From: JBCLLP01 sp039738635
GTDB taxonomy: Bacteria; Patescibacteriota; Saccharimonadia; CAILAD01; BJGX01
Direction of reading: 5' to 3'
Assembly (NCBI GenBank): GCA_039738635.1
Contig: JBCLLN010000024.1
Location: forward strand, 1-7,346
Length of the DNA: 7,346 nt
Part shown: one piece after another, positions 1-6,845 of the stretch
Layout: the number at the start of each line of letters is the position of its first letter
Position numbering within the stretch: the stretch's first letter is position 1
The notes under the pieces: model-generated
Databases searched by the model: none
Seen by the model: the letters and a program-made list of their open reading frames with translations, nothing else
What the model was told of the DNA's origin: nothing
Made by a program: the position numbers and the translations under genes

Positions 1-30
1 TCAAAAGTAATAGCTAATCAAAATATGATT

Positions 31-54
31 ATTAATTATTATTTATTAATTATT
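31..54. repeat. Short AT-rich direct repeat
   Basis: ATTAATTATT occurs at 31-40 and again at 45-54, separated by four bases, and each copy contains the palindrome ATTAAT. It may be simple low-complexity DNA, a flexible upstream element or part of a promoter region. Confidence 0.45.
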
Positions 55-75
55 TTGTTACTTTGACGTAGTCAA
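49..75 (-). promoter_or_regulatory. Possible minus-strand promoter with overlapping palindrome
   Basis: On the minus strand TTGACT (70-75) matches the -35 consensus at 5 of 6 positions and AATAAT (49-54) matches the -10 at 5 of 6, but the 15-base spacer is short. The -35 lies in a palindrome TTGAC-TAC-GTCAA (63-75) that could be an operator. It would drive a gene left of the window. In DNA this AT-rich, -10-like words occur often, so this is tentative. Confidence 0.25.
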
Positions 76-120
76 CCAAAAGAGCTTTAGGGTAAGTCCA
101 ATATAGATTAGGCTACTAAC

Positions 121-3100
121 TTAAGCTAATTTAGGTGATTCGGCTTTAAGAACAAGGATATTATTGGGCCCAGCTATAGACTTTAGGTCTTCTAGTAGCT
201 TGGGGTTGATGGCAACTCCATTGGGCAACTTAAGCTTTTGGCTAGTTTGGCTAAACTCCAAGGTCACTGTACTAGCACCCGGACAAGCGTCCAGGAGGCC
301 TTTAATATTGACTAGCTCTTGGGTGTTAGCCACAGATCTTAGCCTAATACAAAGCGCTGTGGGCTTAATTGAAGGCTTGGGCTCCTTTATGGGCAACCAT
401 TTACGGGCCCGCTCGGCATCTAGAAACTTGGCCTTATCGGCCATTAGCTTAAGATCGTCAGTTACTCTGCCATCGCGATCTTTGGCGTTAATTTTGCCAG
501 TTATTTCTAGGACATTATCCAGAGCCCATAATGACTCATGCCTCTGGTATATTTTAGGGAAGGCAATAACCTCAATATCACCACCAAGGGTTTCAATCTG
601 CACAAAAGCCATTGGGTCATTATTACGGGTATATATCTTGCGAATAGATGTAATAATGCCTCCAATAGTAATCTGCTTGCCATCATCGGCTCTACTAAAC
701 TTCTTAAGTGACTGGGTCTTTGCTAAGAGATAATTCCGAAAGTCGTCTAAGGGGTGGGTACTAACATAGAGCCCCAATAATTCCTTTTCCCAAACAAGAT
801 GTTGGCGTGGGTCAAGCTTAGCTTTTGGCGGGTCAAGACTAATACCCGGCGCCTCTTGACTAATATTAAGAGTGCCAAAGATATCTATCTGCCCAGATAG
901 GGCGTTCTTTTGTACTCTACTAGCATAAGATGTAATCTTATCCACATTAAATAGCAAGGTATCTCTATCGCCCAGACCATCAAAAGCGCCGCACTTAATA
1001 AGACTCTCCATCACTTTTTTATTAACCACAGAGGCCTCAACCCTCTGGGCAAAGTTCTCTATGGAACTAAAGTCACCGCCATCTGAGCGAGCCTCAATTA
1101 TTTTCTCTACTGCCCCTTGCCCGACATTCTTAACTGCTCCTAGGCCAAATCTAATATTCCCAGATAGTGGCACAATTGCAAACTCAACAAAAGACTCATT
1201 GATATGGGGGGCAAGAACTTCAATACCTATTTTCCGACACTCTGCCACCTCAATGGCGATTCTGTCTAAATTCTCGTGATCACTGGTAAGCAATGCTGCC
1301 ATAAAAGCTGATGGAAAATGGGCCTTAAGATAGGCCGTCTGAACAGATATTAGGCCGTAGCAAGCGGCGTGAGATTTGTTAAAGCTATAAGCCGCAAAAT
1401 CCTCCAGCGCTTTCCATAAATCTTCAATAAATTCTCTATCAACCCCAGATTCCCTAATAGCTCCTTCTATAAAATTCTTTTTCATCTTGGCCAGGACTTC
1501 TGGTATTTTTTTGCCAATTCCCTTGCGCAATGTGTCGGCTTGGCCACCAGTAAATCCACAAAGATCCTTAGCTATTTGCATCACTTGTTCTTGGTAGACG
1601 ATAACCCCATAGGTTTCGCGAAGTGCTACCTCCATTTTAGGATGACCATAGGTCACTAGCCGAGGGTTATGCTTGCGTTTTATAAAATCATCAATCCACT
1701 GCATTGGACCGGGACGATAAAGTGCCCCGATGGCTATAATATCTTCAAATTTATCTGGCTTTAATTCTCGTAAGTATCTTTTCATGCCTGCTGATTCTAG
1801 TTGAAATACGCCGGTAGTATTCCCCTGGCTTAATAACTCAAAGGTTTTTTTATCATTGAGGGGTATGTTGTTGATATCAATGTCCTGCTTATAAACCTTT
1901 TTAATAATGCGCAGGGCGTTTTTGATAATGGTAAGGTTAGAGAGACCTAAGAAGTCAAATTTTAATAGCCCCAAGTCTTCTAATGGGTTCATAGAATACT
2001 GCGTGGCAATGCCACCTTTGCTGGCTCTAATTAGGGGGGTGTACTCTACCAATGGCTTGGGGGATATAACAACTCCCGCGGCATGAGTCCCGGCATTACG
2101 AATGGTCCCCTCGAGTTTAATAGCAATATCAATCACCTCTTTGGCTTTTGGATTATTATTATACTCGGCTCTTAGCTCGGGGCTCTCCTTAATAGATACT
2201 AGCAGTGATATGTGCCGTCCTTGAATAGGAGCTGGGATGATCTTGGCGATTCTATCTACATCGCTGTATGCGAGCCCCAAAACTCTCCCCGTGTCTCGGA
2301 CTGCGTTGCGGGCTGCCATCCTACCAAATGTAATAATCTGAGCAACTCTTTGCTGGCCGTACTTCTCGGTGGCATAGGCTATAACCTCTTCGCGTCTATC
2401 GTCGGCATAATCCATATCAATATCAGGCATGCTAATTCTGTCTGGGTTTAAAAACCGCTCAAAGAGTAGGCCATACTTAAGTGGGTCAAGCTCCGTAATA
2501 TTAGTACAATAGGCAATAATACTACCTGCTGCACTACCCCGCCCAGGGCCACAGACTATGCCTTGGTTTTTACTCCAGTTAATAAGATCGGCAACAATTA
2601 GCATATAGCCCTCATAGCCCATCTGTGCAATAACCTTTAGCTCAGTTTCAATTCTATCTAACACCTTCTTGTCAAGTTTGGCAGTAATTTTAGACTGGGC
2701 TAACTCATCAAGATCTTCCTGGGGTATATCCGTGTACCGCCTGCCAGCTCCCCGATAGACTAATTGGCGTAAATAGCTTTTTTCTGTTTCGCCTTTAGGG
2801 ATAGCTGGGAAAGTAGGAATAAGTATTTTACCTAGCTCAATTTCTAAGTTGCACATTTGAGCAATCTTGACGGTGTTGGTAATAGCTTCAGGGGTGTCCT
2901 TGAACCTATCCATAAAATACTTGCCCGATTGAACAGATAAATCCATATCTAATCTCATTCGTTTGGGGTCATCAATATTTGACCCAGTCTGTACGCATAA
3001 CAATATATCGTGAGGGTAGTGATCGGCTTCGGTAGAATAATGGCAGTCTCCCGTTACTACCAGGCCTATTCCAAGTATTTGGGATATTTTTCTTAGTCCC

Positions 3101-3696
3101 TTATTGAGCTTGCGCTGGGGTTCCCAATCGATATGTGGTTGCATCTCAAGATAATAATTTTGGCTACCAAATACTGCCTTGTACCACTTGGCTGTATCTA
3201 GGGCCTGATCCATTTGATCATTACTGATATATGTACCTAGCTCTCCCCCGAGGCAACCCGACAACACTATCAATCCATCGGAGTACTTTTCAAGTAATTC
3301 GTGATCAATACGAGGCTTGTAATAAAATCCTTCCAGACAAGCAATGGTGCTGAGCTTCATAAGGTTCTGATAGCCCTGAAGGTTTTTAGCCAGTAATGTG
3401 AGGTGGTATGGCTTGCGGTCCTCAACTGAGCTTTTGTCGGTGTGCTTTCTGTGTGATACATAGGCCTCAATACCTATAATGGGCTTAATGCCTCGCTCCT
3501 TGCAGGCCTTATAAAACTCTATTGCTCCACTTAATGTACCATGGTCCGTGATAGCCACGGACGATTGCCCGATTGCCTCTATCCTGTCAATCAGCTGTGG
3601 TACTTTTTGAAGACCATCTAGCAAGCTATAATGTGTGTGATTATGCAAATGTACAAAATCTACAAACCCAGTATCTTGGCGAGCATAACTCGGCAC
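121..3696 (-). CDS. dnaE: DNA polymerase III alpha subunit (replicative polymerase, DnaE type)
   Basis: DnaE is the C-family polymerase that copies the chromosome as part of the holoenzyme. The PHP domain starts with HLHNHTHYSLLDG (16-28) and keeps likely metal ligands H16, H18, D27, H52 (ITDHG), E77, H98, C148, D217 and H219. The palm has GPGRGSAAGS (383-392), catalytic D425 and D427 in PDIDMD, and D581 in LKFDFLG. A helix-hairpin-helix follows (about 851-870), then clamp-binding motif QIDIF (936-940), an OB fold (about 1008-1050) and a C-terminal domain (about 1110-1190). Length matches bacterial DnaE (about 1150-1200). No intein or frameshift is seen. The coordinates use GTG at 3696, the most upstream conventional start, but it lacks a Shine-Dalgarno; an in-frame ATA at 3729 is better placed and would add 11 residues (reading M/I-A-K-T-I-N-N...). 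It has its own predicted promoter, and its stop is TAA at 121-123. Confidence 0.98.
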   Translation of the reverse strand: MPSYARQDTGFVDFVHLHNHTHYSLLDGLQKVPQLIDRIEAIGQSSVAITDHGTLSGAIEFYKACKERGIKPIIGIEAYVSHRKHTDKSSVEDRKPYHLTLLAKNLQGYQNLMKLSTIACLEGFYYKPRIDHELLEKYSDGLIVLSGCLGGELGTYISNDQMDQALDTAKWYKAVFGSQNYYLEMQPHIDWEPQRKLNKGLRKISQILGIGLVVTGDCHYSTEADHYPHDILLCVQTGSNIDDPKRMRLDMDLSVQSGKYFMDRFKDTPEAITNTVKIAQMCNLEIELGKILIPTFPAIPKGETEKSYLRQLVYRGAGRRYTDIPQEDLDELAQSKITAKLDKKVLDRIETELKVIAQMGYEGYMLIVADLINWSKNQGIVCGPGRGSAAGSIIAYCTNITELDPLKYGLLFERFLNPDRISMPDIDMDYADDRREEVIAYATEKYGQQRVAQIITFGRMAARNAVRDTGRVLGLAYSDVDRIAKIIPAPIQGRHISLLVSIKESPELRAEYNNNPKAKEVIDIAIKLEGTIRNAGTHAAGVVISPKPLVEYTPLIRASKGGIATQYSMNPLEDLGLLKFDFLGLSNLTIIKNALRIIKKVYKQDIDINNIPLNDKKTFELLSQGNTTGVFQLESAGMKRYLRELKPDKFEDIIAIGALYRPGPMQWIDDFIKRKHNPRLVTYGHPKMEVALRETYGVIVYQEQVMQIAKDLCGFTGGQADTLRKGIGKKIPEVLAKMKKNFIEGAIRESGVDREFIEDLWKALEDFAAYSFNKSHAACYGLISVQTAYLKAHFPSAFMAALLTSDHENLDRIAIEVAECRKIGIEVLAPHINESFVEFAIVPLSGNIRFGLGAVKNVGQGAVEKIIEARSDGGDFSSIENFAQRVEASVVNKKVMESLIKCGAFDGLGDRDTLLFNVDKITSYASRVQKNALSGQIDIFGTLNISQEAPGISLDPPKAKLDPRQHLVWEKELLGLYVSTHPLDDFRNYLLAKTQSLKKFSRADDGKQITIGGIITSIRKIYTRNNDPMAFVQIETLGGDIEVIAFPKIYQRHESLWALDNVLEITGKINAKDRDGRVTDDLKLMADKAKFLDAERARKWLPIKEPKPSIKPTALCIRLRSVANTQELVNIKGLLDACPGASTVTLEFSQTSQKLKLPNGVAINPKLLEDLKSIAGPNNILVLKAESPKLA

Positions 3697-3722
3697 ATTA
3701 TTAGTTGAATTGTTGATGGTTT

Positions 3723-3754
3723 TGGCTATTTTTTTACTCTCCCTTTGATAGCCA
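3723..3754 (-). promoter_or_regulatory. Inverted repeat bracketing the dnaE Shine-Dalgarno
   Basis: TGGCTAT (3748-3754) and ATAGCCA (3723-3729) are perfect 7-base complements around an 18-base loop holding AAAGGGAGAG. The 3' arm contains the ATA codon that may start dnaE. The left arm lies upstream of the predicted start near 3747, so only read-through RNA could fold this way. It is not a terminator, because no U-tract follows. The stem is short with a long loop, and chance is possible. Confidence 0.35.
3737..3746 (-). promoter_or_regulatory. Shine-Dalgarno of dnaE pointing to an ATA codon
   Basis: AAAGGGAGAG is the only ribosome-binding-like sequence in the gap. The GGAG core (3739-3742) sits 9 bases before ATA at 3727-3729, which is in frame with dnaE. 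The conventional GTG at 3696 is about 40 bases from this site and has no purine-rich sequence of its own. This decides between a 1191-residue GTG-started and a 1202-residue ATA-started protein. Confidence 0.65.
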
Positions 3755-3762
3755 TTATAGCA
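3754..3762 (-). promoter_or_regulatory. Extended -10 promoter for dnaE
   Basis: On the minus strand the sequence reads TGCTATAAT, a perfect match to the extended -10 consensus TGnTATAAT, in the DUF5665-dnaE gap. The best -35 candidate (CCAACA, 3776-3781, 16-base spacer) is weak, which is acceptable for an extended -10 promoter. The expected transcription start is near 3747, just before the Shine-Dalgarno sequence. This would give dnaE its own short-leader transcript apart from any operon read-through. Motif seen directly; activity inferred. Confidence 0.6.
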
Positions 3763-3763
3763 G

Positions 3764-4027
3764 TTACTTAGTTGTTGTTGGAACTCCCTGCCCTAATTGA
3801 TTCATGAAGTCTCCTATGATAGGCAGGCCTCCTAGGCTAGCTACAGCATAGCCAATAATAACTACTGCAATTGCTGCTCCTAACACCCCAGAAAATCCCC
3901 TAATAAACCCTCCACTAAAATTTAGCCAGAAAAGCTTCCTCTTGTCTTTTAATATCTCAAAGGCAGCTTCAAGGGCAACCACTTTACTGGCCTCTATGTC
4001 ATGACTTGGGTCTTTGCGTGCTGTCAT
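3764..4027 (-). CDS. DUF5665-family small membrane protein
   Basis: This 87-residue protein has a polar, helical N-terminus (1-30), then KLFWLNFSGGFIRGFSGVLG (31-50) and a hydrophobic Ala/Val/Ile segment to about residue 68, ending GGLPIIGDFMNQL (66-78). That pattern (basic-aromatic W-x-N-F, G-x-x-R-G-F, G-x-x-hGA, then LPIIGDF) is what I recognise as DUF5665, a short membrane family with no known function. One membrane span plus an amphipathic re-entrant or interfacial end is likely. The ATG at 4027 overlaps the YtxH stop as ATGA. No clear Shine-Dalgarno precedes it, so it probably depends on translational coupling with ytxH, and the two products may act together. The last codons overlap the region where a -35 element for the dnaE promoter would lie. 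Confidence 0.82.
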   Translation of the reverse strand: MTARKDPSHDIEASKVVALEAAFEILKDKRKLFWLNFSGGFIRGFSGVLGAAIAVVIIGYAVASLGGLPIIGDFMNQLGQGVPTTTK

Positions 4028-4536
4028 TTTTTAGGCTTAATAGCTGTGGTGCTGGGATTGGCAATATCCTTTTGGACTTCCTTTGTGGTGGCCCGAATAA
4101 CTTTGTCTGCTGCTTGGCTAGCTTTTTTAGTAAATTTCTTAACATCAGTCATCGCCGATGAGCTATGAACATCTAATAGCCCAATAAGCGCCTTGCCTTC
4201 TTGAATCATCTTATCGACTTCCCTAGCGGCGATTTTAGTAATCTTCTTTTTTGACTTGCTAAATTCTTGACCTCGGTCTGCTAAGTTGTTTTTAAGTAAT
4301 TCCGCCTTCGCTATCAGCTCAAGCTTACTATCTCTGGCATCGCCCGATAAGCTGGTTGCTTGGTTTTTTGCCATTACAATCTTCTTGTCTAGGGCCTTAC
4401 TTATCTCATCGGCCTTAATGGCTATGTCGCCTCTAAGCTCCTCGCCAGCCTTAGGGGCGAACAGTAATGCTATAGCCCCGGCTACAGTCGCACCAAATGC
4501 CACGCCGGCCATAAACCTGCTTTTTTTGTGACTCAT
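4024..4536 (-). CDS. YtxH-domain membrane-anchored protein
   Basis: The 170 residues start with a short basic segment and a Gly/Ala-rich hydrophobic helix (about 8-26). The YtxH hallmark LLFAPKAGEELRGDI (24-38) follows directly. The rest is Lys/Ala/Glu-rich and predicted helical or coiled coil (about 38-160), with a Pro/Thr/Lys tail, suggesting a membrane-tethered rod. YtxH relatives are linked to general stress responses in Firmicutes, but their biochemical role is not established. The ATG at 4536 immediately follows the previous TAA and has a strong Shine-Dalgarno (AAAGGGG, about 8 bases away). Its TGA overlaps the start of the DUF5665 gene. The helical body is low in complexity and could superficially match apolipoprotein-like or LEA-like helices; the N-terminal motif makes YtxH the better call. 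Confidence 0.87.
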   Translation of the reverse strand: MSHKKSRFMAGVAFGATVAGAIALLFAPKAGEELRGDIAIKADEISKALDKKIVMAKNQATSLSGDARDSKLELIAKAELLKNNLADRGQEFSKSKKKITKIAAREVDKMIQEGKALIGLLDVHSSSAMTDVKKFTKKASQAADKVIRATTKEVQKDIANPSTTAIKPKK

Positions 4537-4803
4537 TTATTTGTCCCCTTTCCTTTTAGAAATGTGTTTTTTAAGATATTTTTCTATCATCAGGGCTATT
4601 ATGCCAGGGTTAACCACGGCACTTCTAACATTATCTACTAAGTCAGCTGCCGAATCAGCACTATCTTGGACCTTTTGGGAGGCAATGCGAACTTGCTTGA
4701 TGGTCTTAATTAGGCCTGCTAAAAATATCACTGTAAATGTAATCAAAAATATCAAAGCTACCGATACTAGAGTTATTAGCACTATCAATAATGTCTCCAT
4801 CAT
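4537..4803 (-). CDS. Single-span membrane protein of unknown function (DUF948-like layout)
   Basis: This 88-residue protein has one long N-terminal hydrophobic helix (about 4-32), then a polar helical stretch with coiled-coil character (about 33-62, KTIKQVRIASQKVQDSAD onward). A short segment NPGIIALMIEKYLKK (65-79) follows, then a very basic end. The layout resembles DUF948-type and YtxH-neighbourhood membrane proteins of Gram-positive bacteria, but I cannot name a family with certainty. The charge pattern suggests the C-terminus is cytoplasmic. Two consecutive ATG codons begin the gene (4803 and 4800); Shine-Dalgarno AGAAGG (4807-4812) is 3 bases from the first and 6 from the second, so the second ATG may be the true start. 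Either way the start overlaps the upstream channel gene's TGA, indicating coupling. Its TAA abuts the next ATG with no gap. Confidence 0.8.
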   Translation of the reverse strand: MMETLLIVLITLVSVALIFLITFTVIFLAGLIKTIKQVRIASQKVQDSADSAADLVDNVRSAVVNPGIIALMIEKYLKKHISKRKGDK

Positions 4804-5417
4804 TTACCTTCTTTCTTTCTTAATGAAGCTACTCTTTTTATTATACCACTAGCGGGGCTGGGCATCTTGGAATAAACATGCCTATAAAGTACCACCCACT
4901 CGTTTTTTTCAATATCGCTATTGGGTATCACATGCAAATGTCCGCTATCATCCTCTATTCTGATTTTCTTGATGTCCATTTCTCTGATAATCCCAACTGT
5001 TTTCTGATTTCCTGCCTTAACCTTATAGCCAACCTTAAAGTCCTTGTCATTAGCTAATTGTAGCCCCGCCATAAGATCACTGACAGTACTTGATATCCCA
5101 GAAGAAAACCCTAGCAGTAGAATTGCCAGTGAGCCAGTTAGTGCCAGCGCCACATTACTAAGGCCTAGGATTTGTAAGATAGTAATCATTATAAGAACCC
5201 ATAAAATAATTCGAATTATGGTTCTCATGATTTCTTGAAGTCCAATAGGCCAGCGCGTCCACCCTAGTGCCACTTTGGTAAAGCTAGCCGTCAGCTTAAT
5301 CAATATATATCCAGCCAAAAGTACAATTATAGCTGTTGGTATCTTTGGTATTATTCCCCCGGCTGTGATAGCTATACTATCTACGCTACTAATTATGTCT
5401 GTTTGAAGATTTTGCAT
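4800..5417 (-). CDS. Small MscS-family mechanosensitive channel protein
   Basis: The 205-residue protein looks like the membrane-plus-beta core of an MscS channel, which opens under membrane tension to release solutes. Hydrophobic spans lie at about 22-46, 62-86 and 89-113. The third is the pore-lining position and runs into LMAGLQLANDKDFKVGYKV (115-133), the usual TM3-to-beta-domain junction. The beta domain follows, with VGIIREMDIKKIRI (141-154) and the family hallmark HVIPNSDIEKN (162-172), equivalent to the VIPNxxI segment of MscS. The chain ends soon after in a basic tail, so the C-terminal alpha/beta domain of E. coli MscS (286 residues) is missing. It starts 3 bases after the gatB stop; its Shine-Dalgarno AAAGGGA overlaps the last gatB codons, and its own TGA overlaps the next start. 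Family assignment is firm; gating behaviour and ion preference cannot be read from sequence. Confidence 0.88.
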   Translation of the reverse strand: MQNLQTDIISSVDSIAITAGGIIPKIPTAIIVLLAGYILIKLTASFTKVALGWTRWPIGLQEIMRTIIRIILWVLIMITILQILGLSNVALALTGSLAILLLGFSSGISSTVSDLMAGLQLANDKDFKVGYKVKAGNQKTVGIIREMDIKKIRIEDDSGHLHVIPNSDIEKNEWVVLYRHVYSKMPSPASGIIKRVASLRKKEGK

Positions 5418-5420
5418 ATT

Positions 5421-6845
5421 TTATCCCTTTAACAATTTAACCACAAGCTCGTTAACTTTGATAGGGTTAGCTTGACCTTTTGTTTGCTTCATTACCTGCC
5501 CCACGAAAAATGCCAGGACTCGTTCGTTGCCAGACTGATAGTCTTTAACTGGCTTGGGGTTAGCGCTAATAATGGCAGCAATGATTGTTTTTAGCTCGCT
5601 ATCATCTGACACTTGCTTGAGGCCCTGAGTTGAGACTAGCTCAATTGAACTTTTGCCAGATACTACCTGAGGAAATATTTCCTTAGCAATTTTAGAACTA
5701 ATCTGCTGGGATTCTACCAGCCCAATAAGCTCAGCTAAATGGGGCCCTGTGAGTTTAGTGGATTGCTTGGTATTACCAAGCAATGCCTGATAGTCTCCTA
5801 CTAGCCAATTAACAGCCTTTTTGGCCAAATCTGGGTTATCCAGCTTAGCTCGGGCAGAAGAAAATATTTTTAGGGTTTGGGGCTGAGACAAGAGTATGTC
5901 TTGCTCCTCAGGGTTAAGCTTAAGCTGATGGAGCTTTTTGCGTACTTCTATCGGCAAGGTCTCGACTTGCCCCTGAATGCTAGCTATAAAATCATCACTT
6001 AATATAATTGGTGGGATATCTGGCTCGGGAAAGTAGCGGTAATCGTTAGCTTCTTCTTTACTACGCTGGGAAAATGTCTCAGCCTTAGCGTCATTCCACC
6101 CGCGTGTTTCTTGCAAGATAGATTGACCAGATTCTAATAAATTAATCTGGCGTTGGATTTCATAGTTAATGGCTCGCTCGGCGTTACGAAAAGAGTTGAG
6201 GTTTTTTAACTCTGTTCTGGTGCCCAACTGCTCGGTGGGACTAACTGATATATTGAGGTCAAATTTGAAATTGCCATGCTCCAAATTGCCATTACAAATT
6301 CCTAGGCTAGTCACGATATTATAAACTTCCTGCAAATAGCGTTTGGCTTCTTGGGCACTTTTAATATCTGGATCAGAAACTATTTCTACTAGGGGGGTGC
6401 CAGCTCTATTAAAATCTACTAAGCTATAATCCGCGCCAGCAGGGTGAGTCAGCTTGCCAGCGTCTTCCTCGAGGTGAGCATGGTGGATACCAATTTTTTT
6501 AAACTCTCCAGCGATGAGTATCTCGACATAGCCAGATTGTATGATTGGCTGATCCATTTGAGTTATCTGATAACCTTTGGGGGAATCAGGATAAAAATAA
6601 TTCTTTCTATCAAAACTGGTATTGGTGGCAACCTGCGCGTTAAACCCCCTGGCTAGCTTAATGGCCATCTCTACTGCACCCTTATTTACCACTGGCAAGC
6701 TACCAGGCAAAGCCACGCAGACGGGACAAATGTTGGTATTAGGCTGGGCCTTATGACTATCATTATCACACCCACAAAACATCTTGCTCTTAGTAGCCAG
6801 CTGGGTGTGAATTTCTATTCCAATTGTTGGCTGGTATTTACTCAT
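5421..6845 (-). CDS. gatB: Aspartyl/glutamyl-tRNA(Asn/Gln) amidotransferase subunit B
   Basis: GatB is the tRNA-binding kinase-like subunit of GatCAB. It activates the side chain of Glu-tRNA(Gln) or Asp-tRNA(Asn) with ATP so that ammonia from GatA can convert it to Gln-tRNA or Asn-tRNA in the cytoplasm. The 474 residues match the family length. The N-terminal signature GIEIHTQL (9-16) is followed by a Cys set typical of the zinc-binding part (C24, C26, C40, C43). Further family motifs are YFYPDSPKGYQITQ (83-96), HLEEDAGKL (124-132), DFNRAGTPLVEIVSDPD (144-160), GTRTELKNLNSFR (208-220) and RSKEEANDYRYFPEPD (261-276). The C-terminal tRNA-binding helical/tail region spans about 320-474. The ATG at 6845 has a Shine-Dalgarno AAAGGA at good spacing and overlaps the upstream stop. 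The usual RCD motif reads KFD (194-196). gatA and gatC are not in the window. Presence implies indirect amidation for at least one of Gln or Asn. Confidence 0.97.
   Translation of the reverse strand: MSKYQPTIGIEIHTQLATKSKMFCGCDNDSHKAQPNTNICPVCVALPGSLPVVNKGAVEMAIKLARGFNAQVATNTSFDRKNYFYPDSPKGYQITQMDQPIIQSGYVEILIAGEFKKIGIHHAHLEEDAGKLTHPAGADYSLVDFNRAGTPLVEIVSDPDIKSAQEAKRYLQEVYNIVTSLGICNGNLEHGNFKFDLNISVSPTEQLGTRTELKNLNSFRNAERAINYEIQRQINLLESGQSILQETRGWNDAKAETFSQRSKEEANDYRYFPEPDIPPIILSDDFIASIQGQVETLPIEVRKKLHQLKLNPEEQDILLSQPQTLKIFSSARAKLDNPDLAKKAVNWLVGDYQALLGNTKQSTKLTGPHLAELIGLVESQQISSKIAKEIFPQVVSGKSSIELVSTQGLKQVSDDSELKTIIAAIISANPKPVKDYQSGNERVLAFFVGQVMKQTKGQANPIKVNELVVKLLKG

Larger units (their letters stand above)
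1..120. other. Intergenic region after dnaE, AT-rich at the edge
   Basis: These 120 bases carry no supported gene. Positions 1-60 are strongly AT-rich; 61-120 are nearer the genomic composition. No convincing intrinsic terminator for dnaE is present: CCAAAAGAGCTTTAGG (77-92) is only an imperfect hairpin without a U-tract. The change in composition suggests regulatory DNA for a gene beyond the left edge. Confidence 0.6.

Noticed and set aside
77..92. Intrinsic terminator after dnaE
   Set aside because: CCAAAAGAGCTTTAGG pairs imperfectly with a tiny loop and no U-tract follows on the minus strand.
164..733. Plus-strand open frame of 189 codons
   Set aside because: It lies wholly antisense to the C-terminal part of dnaE, has no Shine-Dalgarno or recognisable domain, and its composition mirrors the opposite strand.
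1061..2451. Two plus-strand open frames (1061-1279 and 2212-2451) of 72 and 79 codons
   Set aside because: Both are antisense to well-conserved parts of dnaE and show no family features.
121..3696. Recoded UGA (UGA=Gly) as in Gracilibacteria or Absconditabacteria
   Set aside because: No in-frame TGA occurs in dnaE or gatB, and TGA acts as the stop at three overlapping gene junctions.
4286..5238. Plus-strand open frames opposite the membrane-protein cassette (4286-4531, 4541-4852, 5044-5238)
   Set aside because: They look hydrophobic only because the opposite strand encodes helical and membrane proteins; no start signals or family matches are visible.
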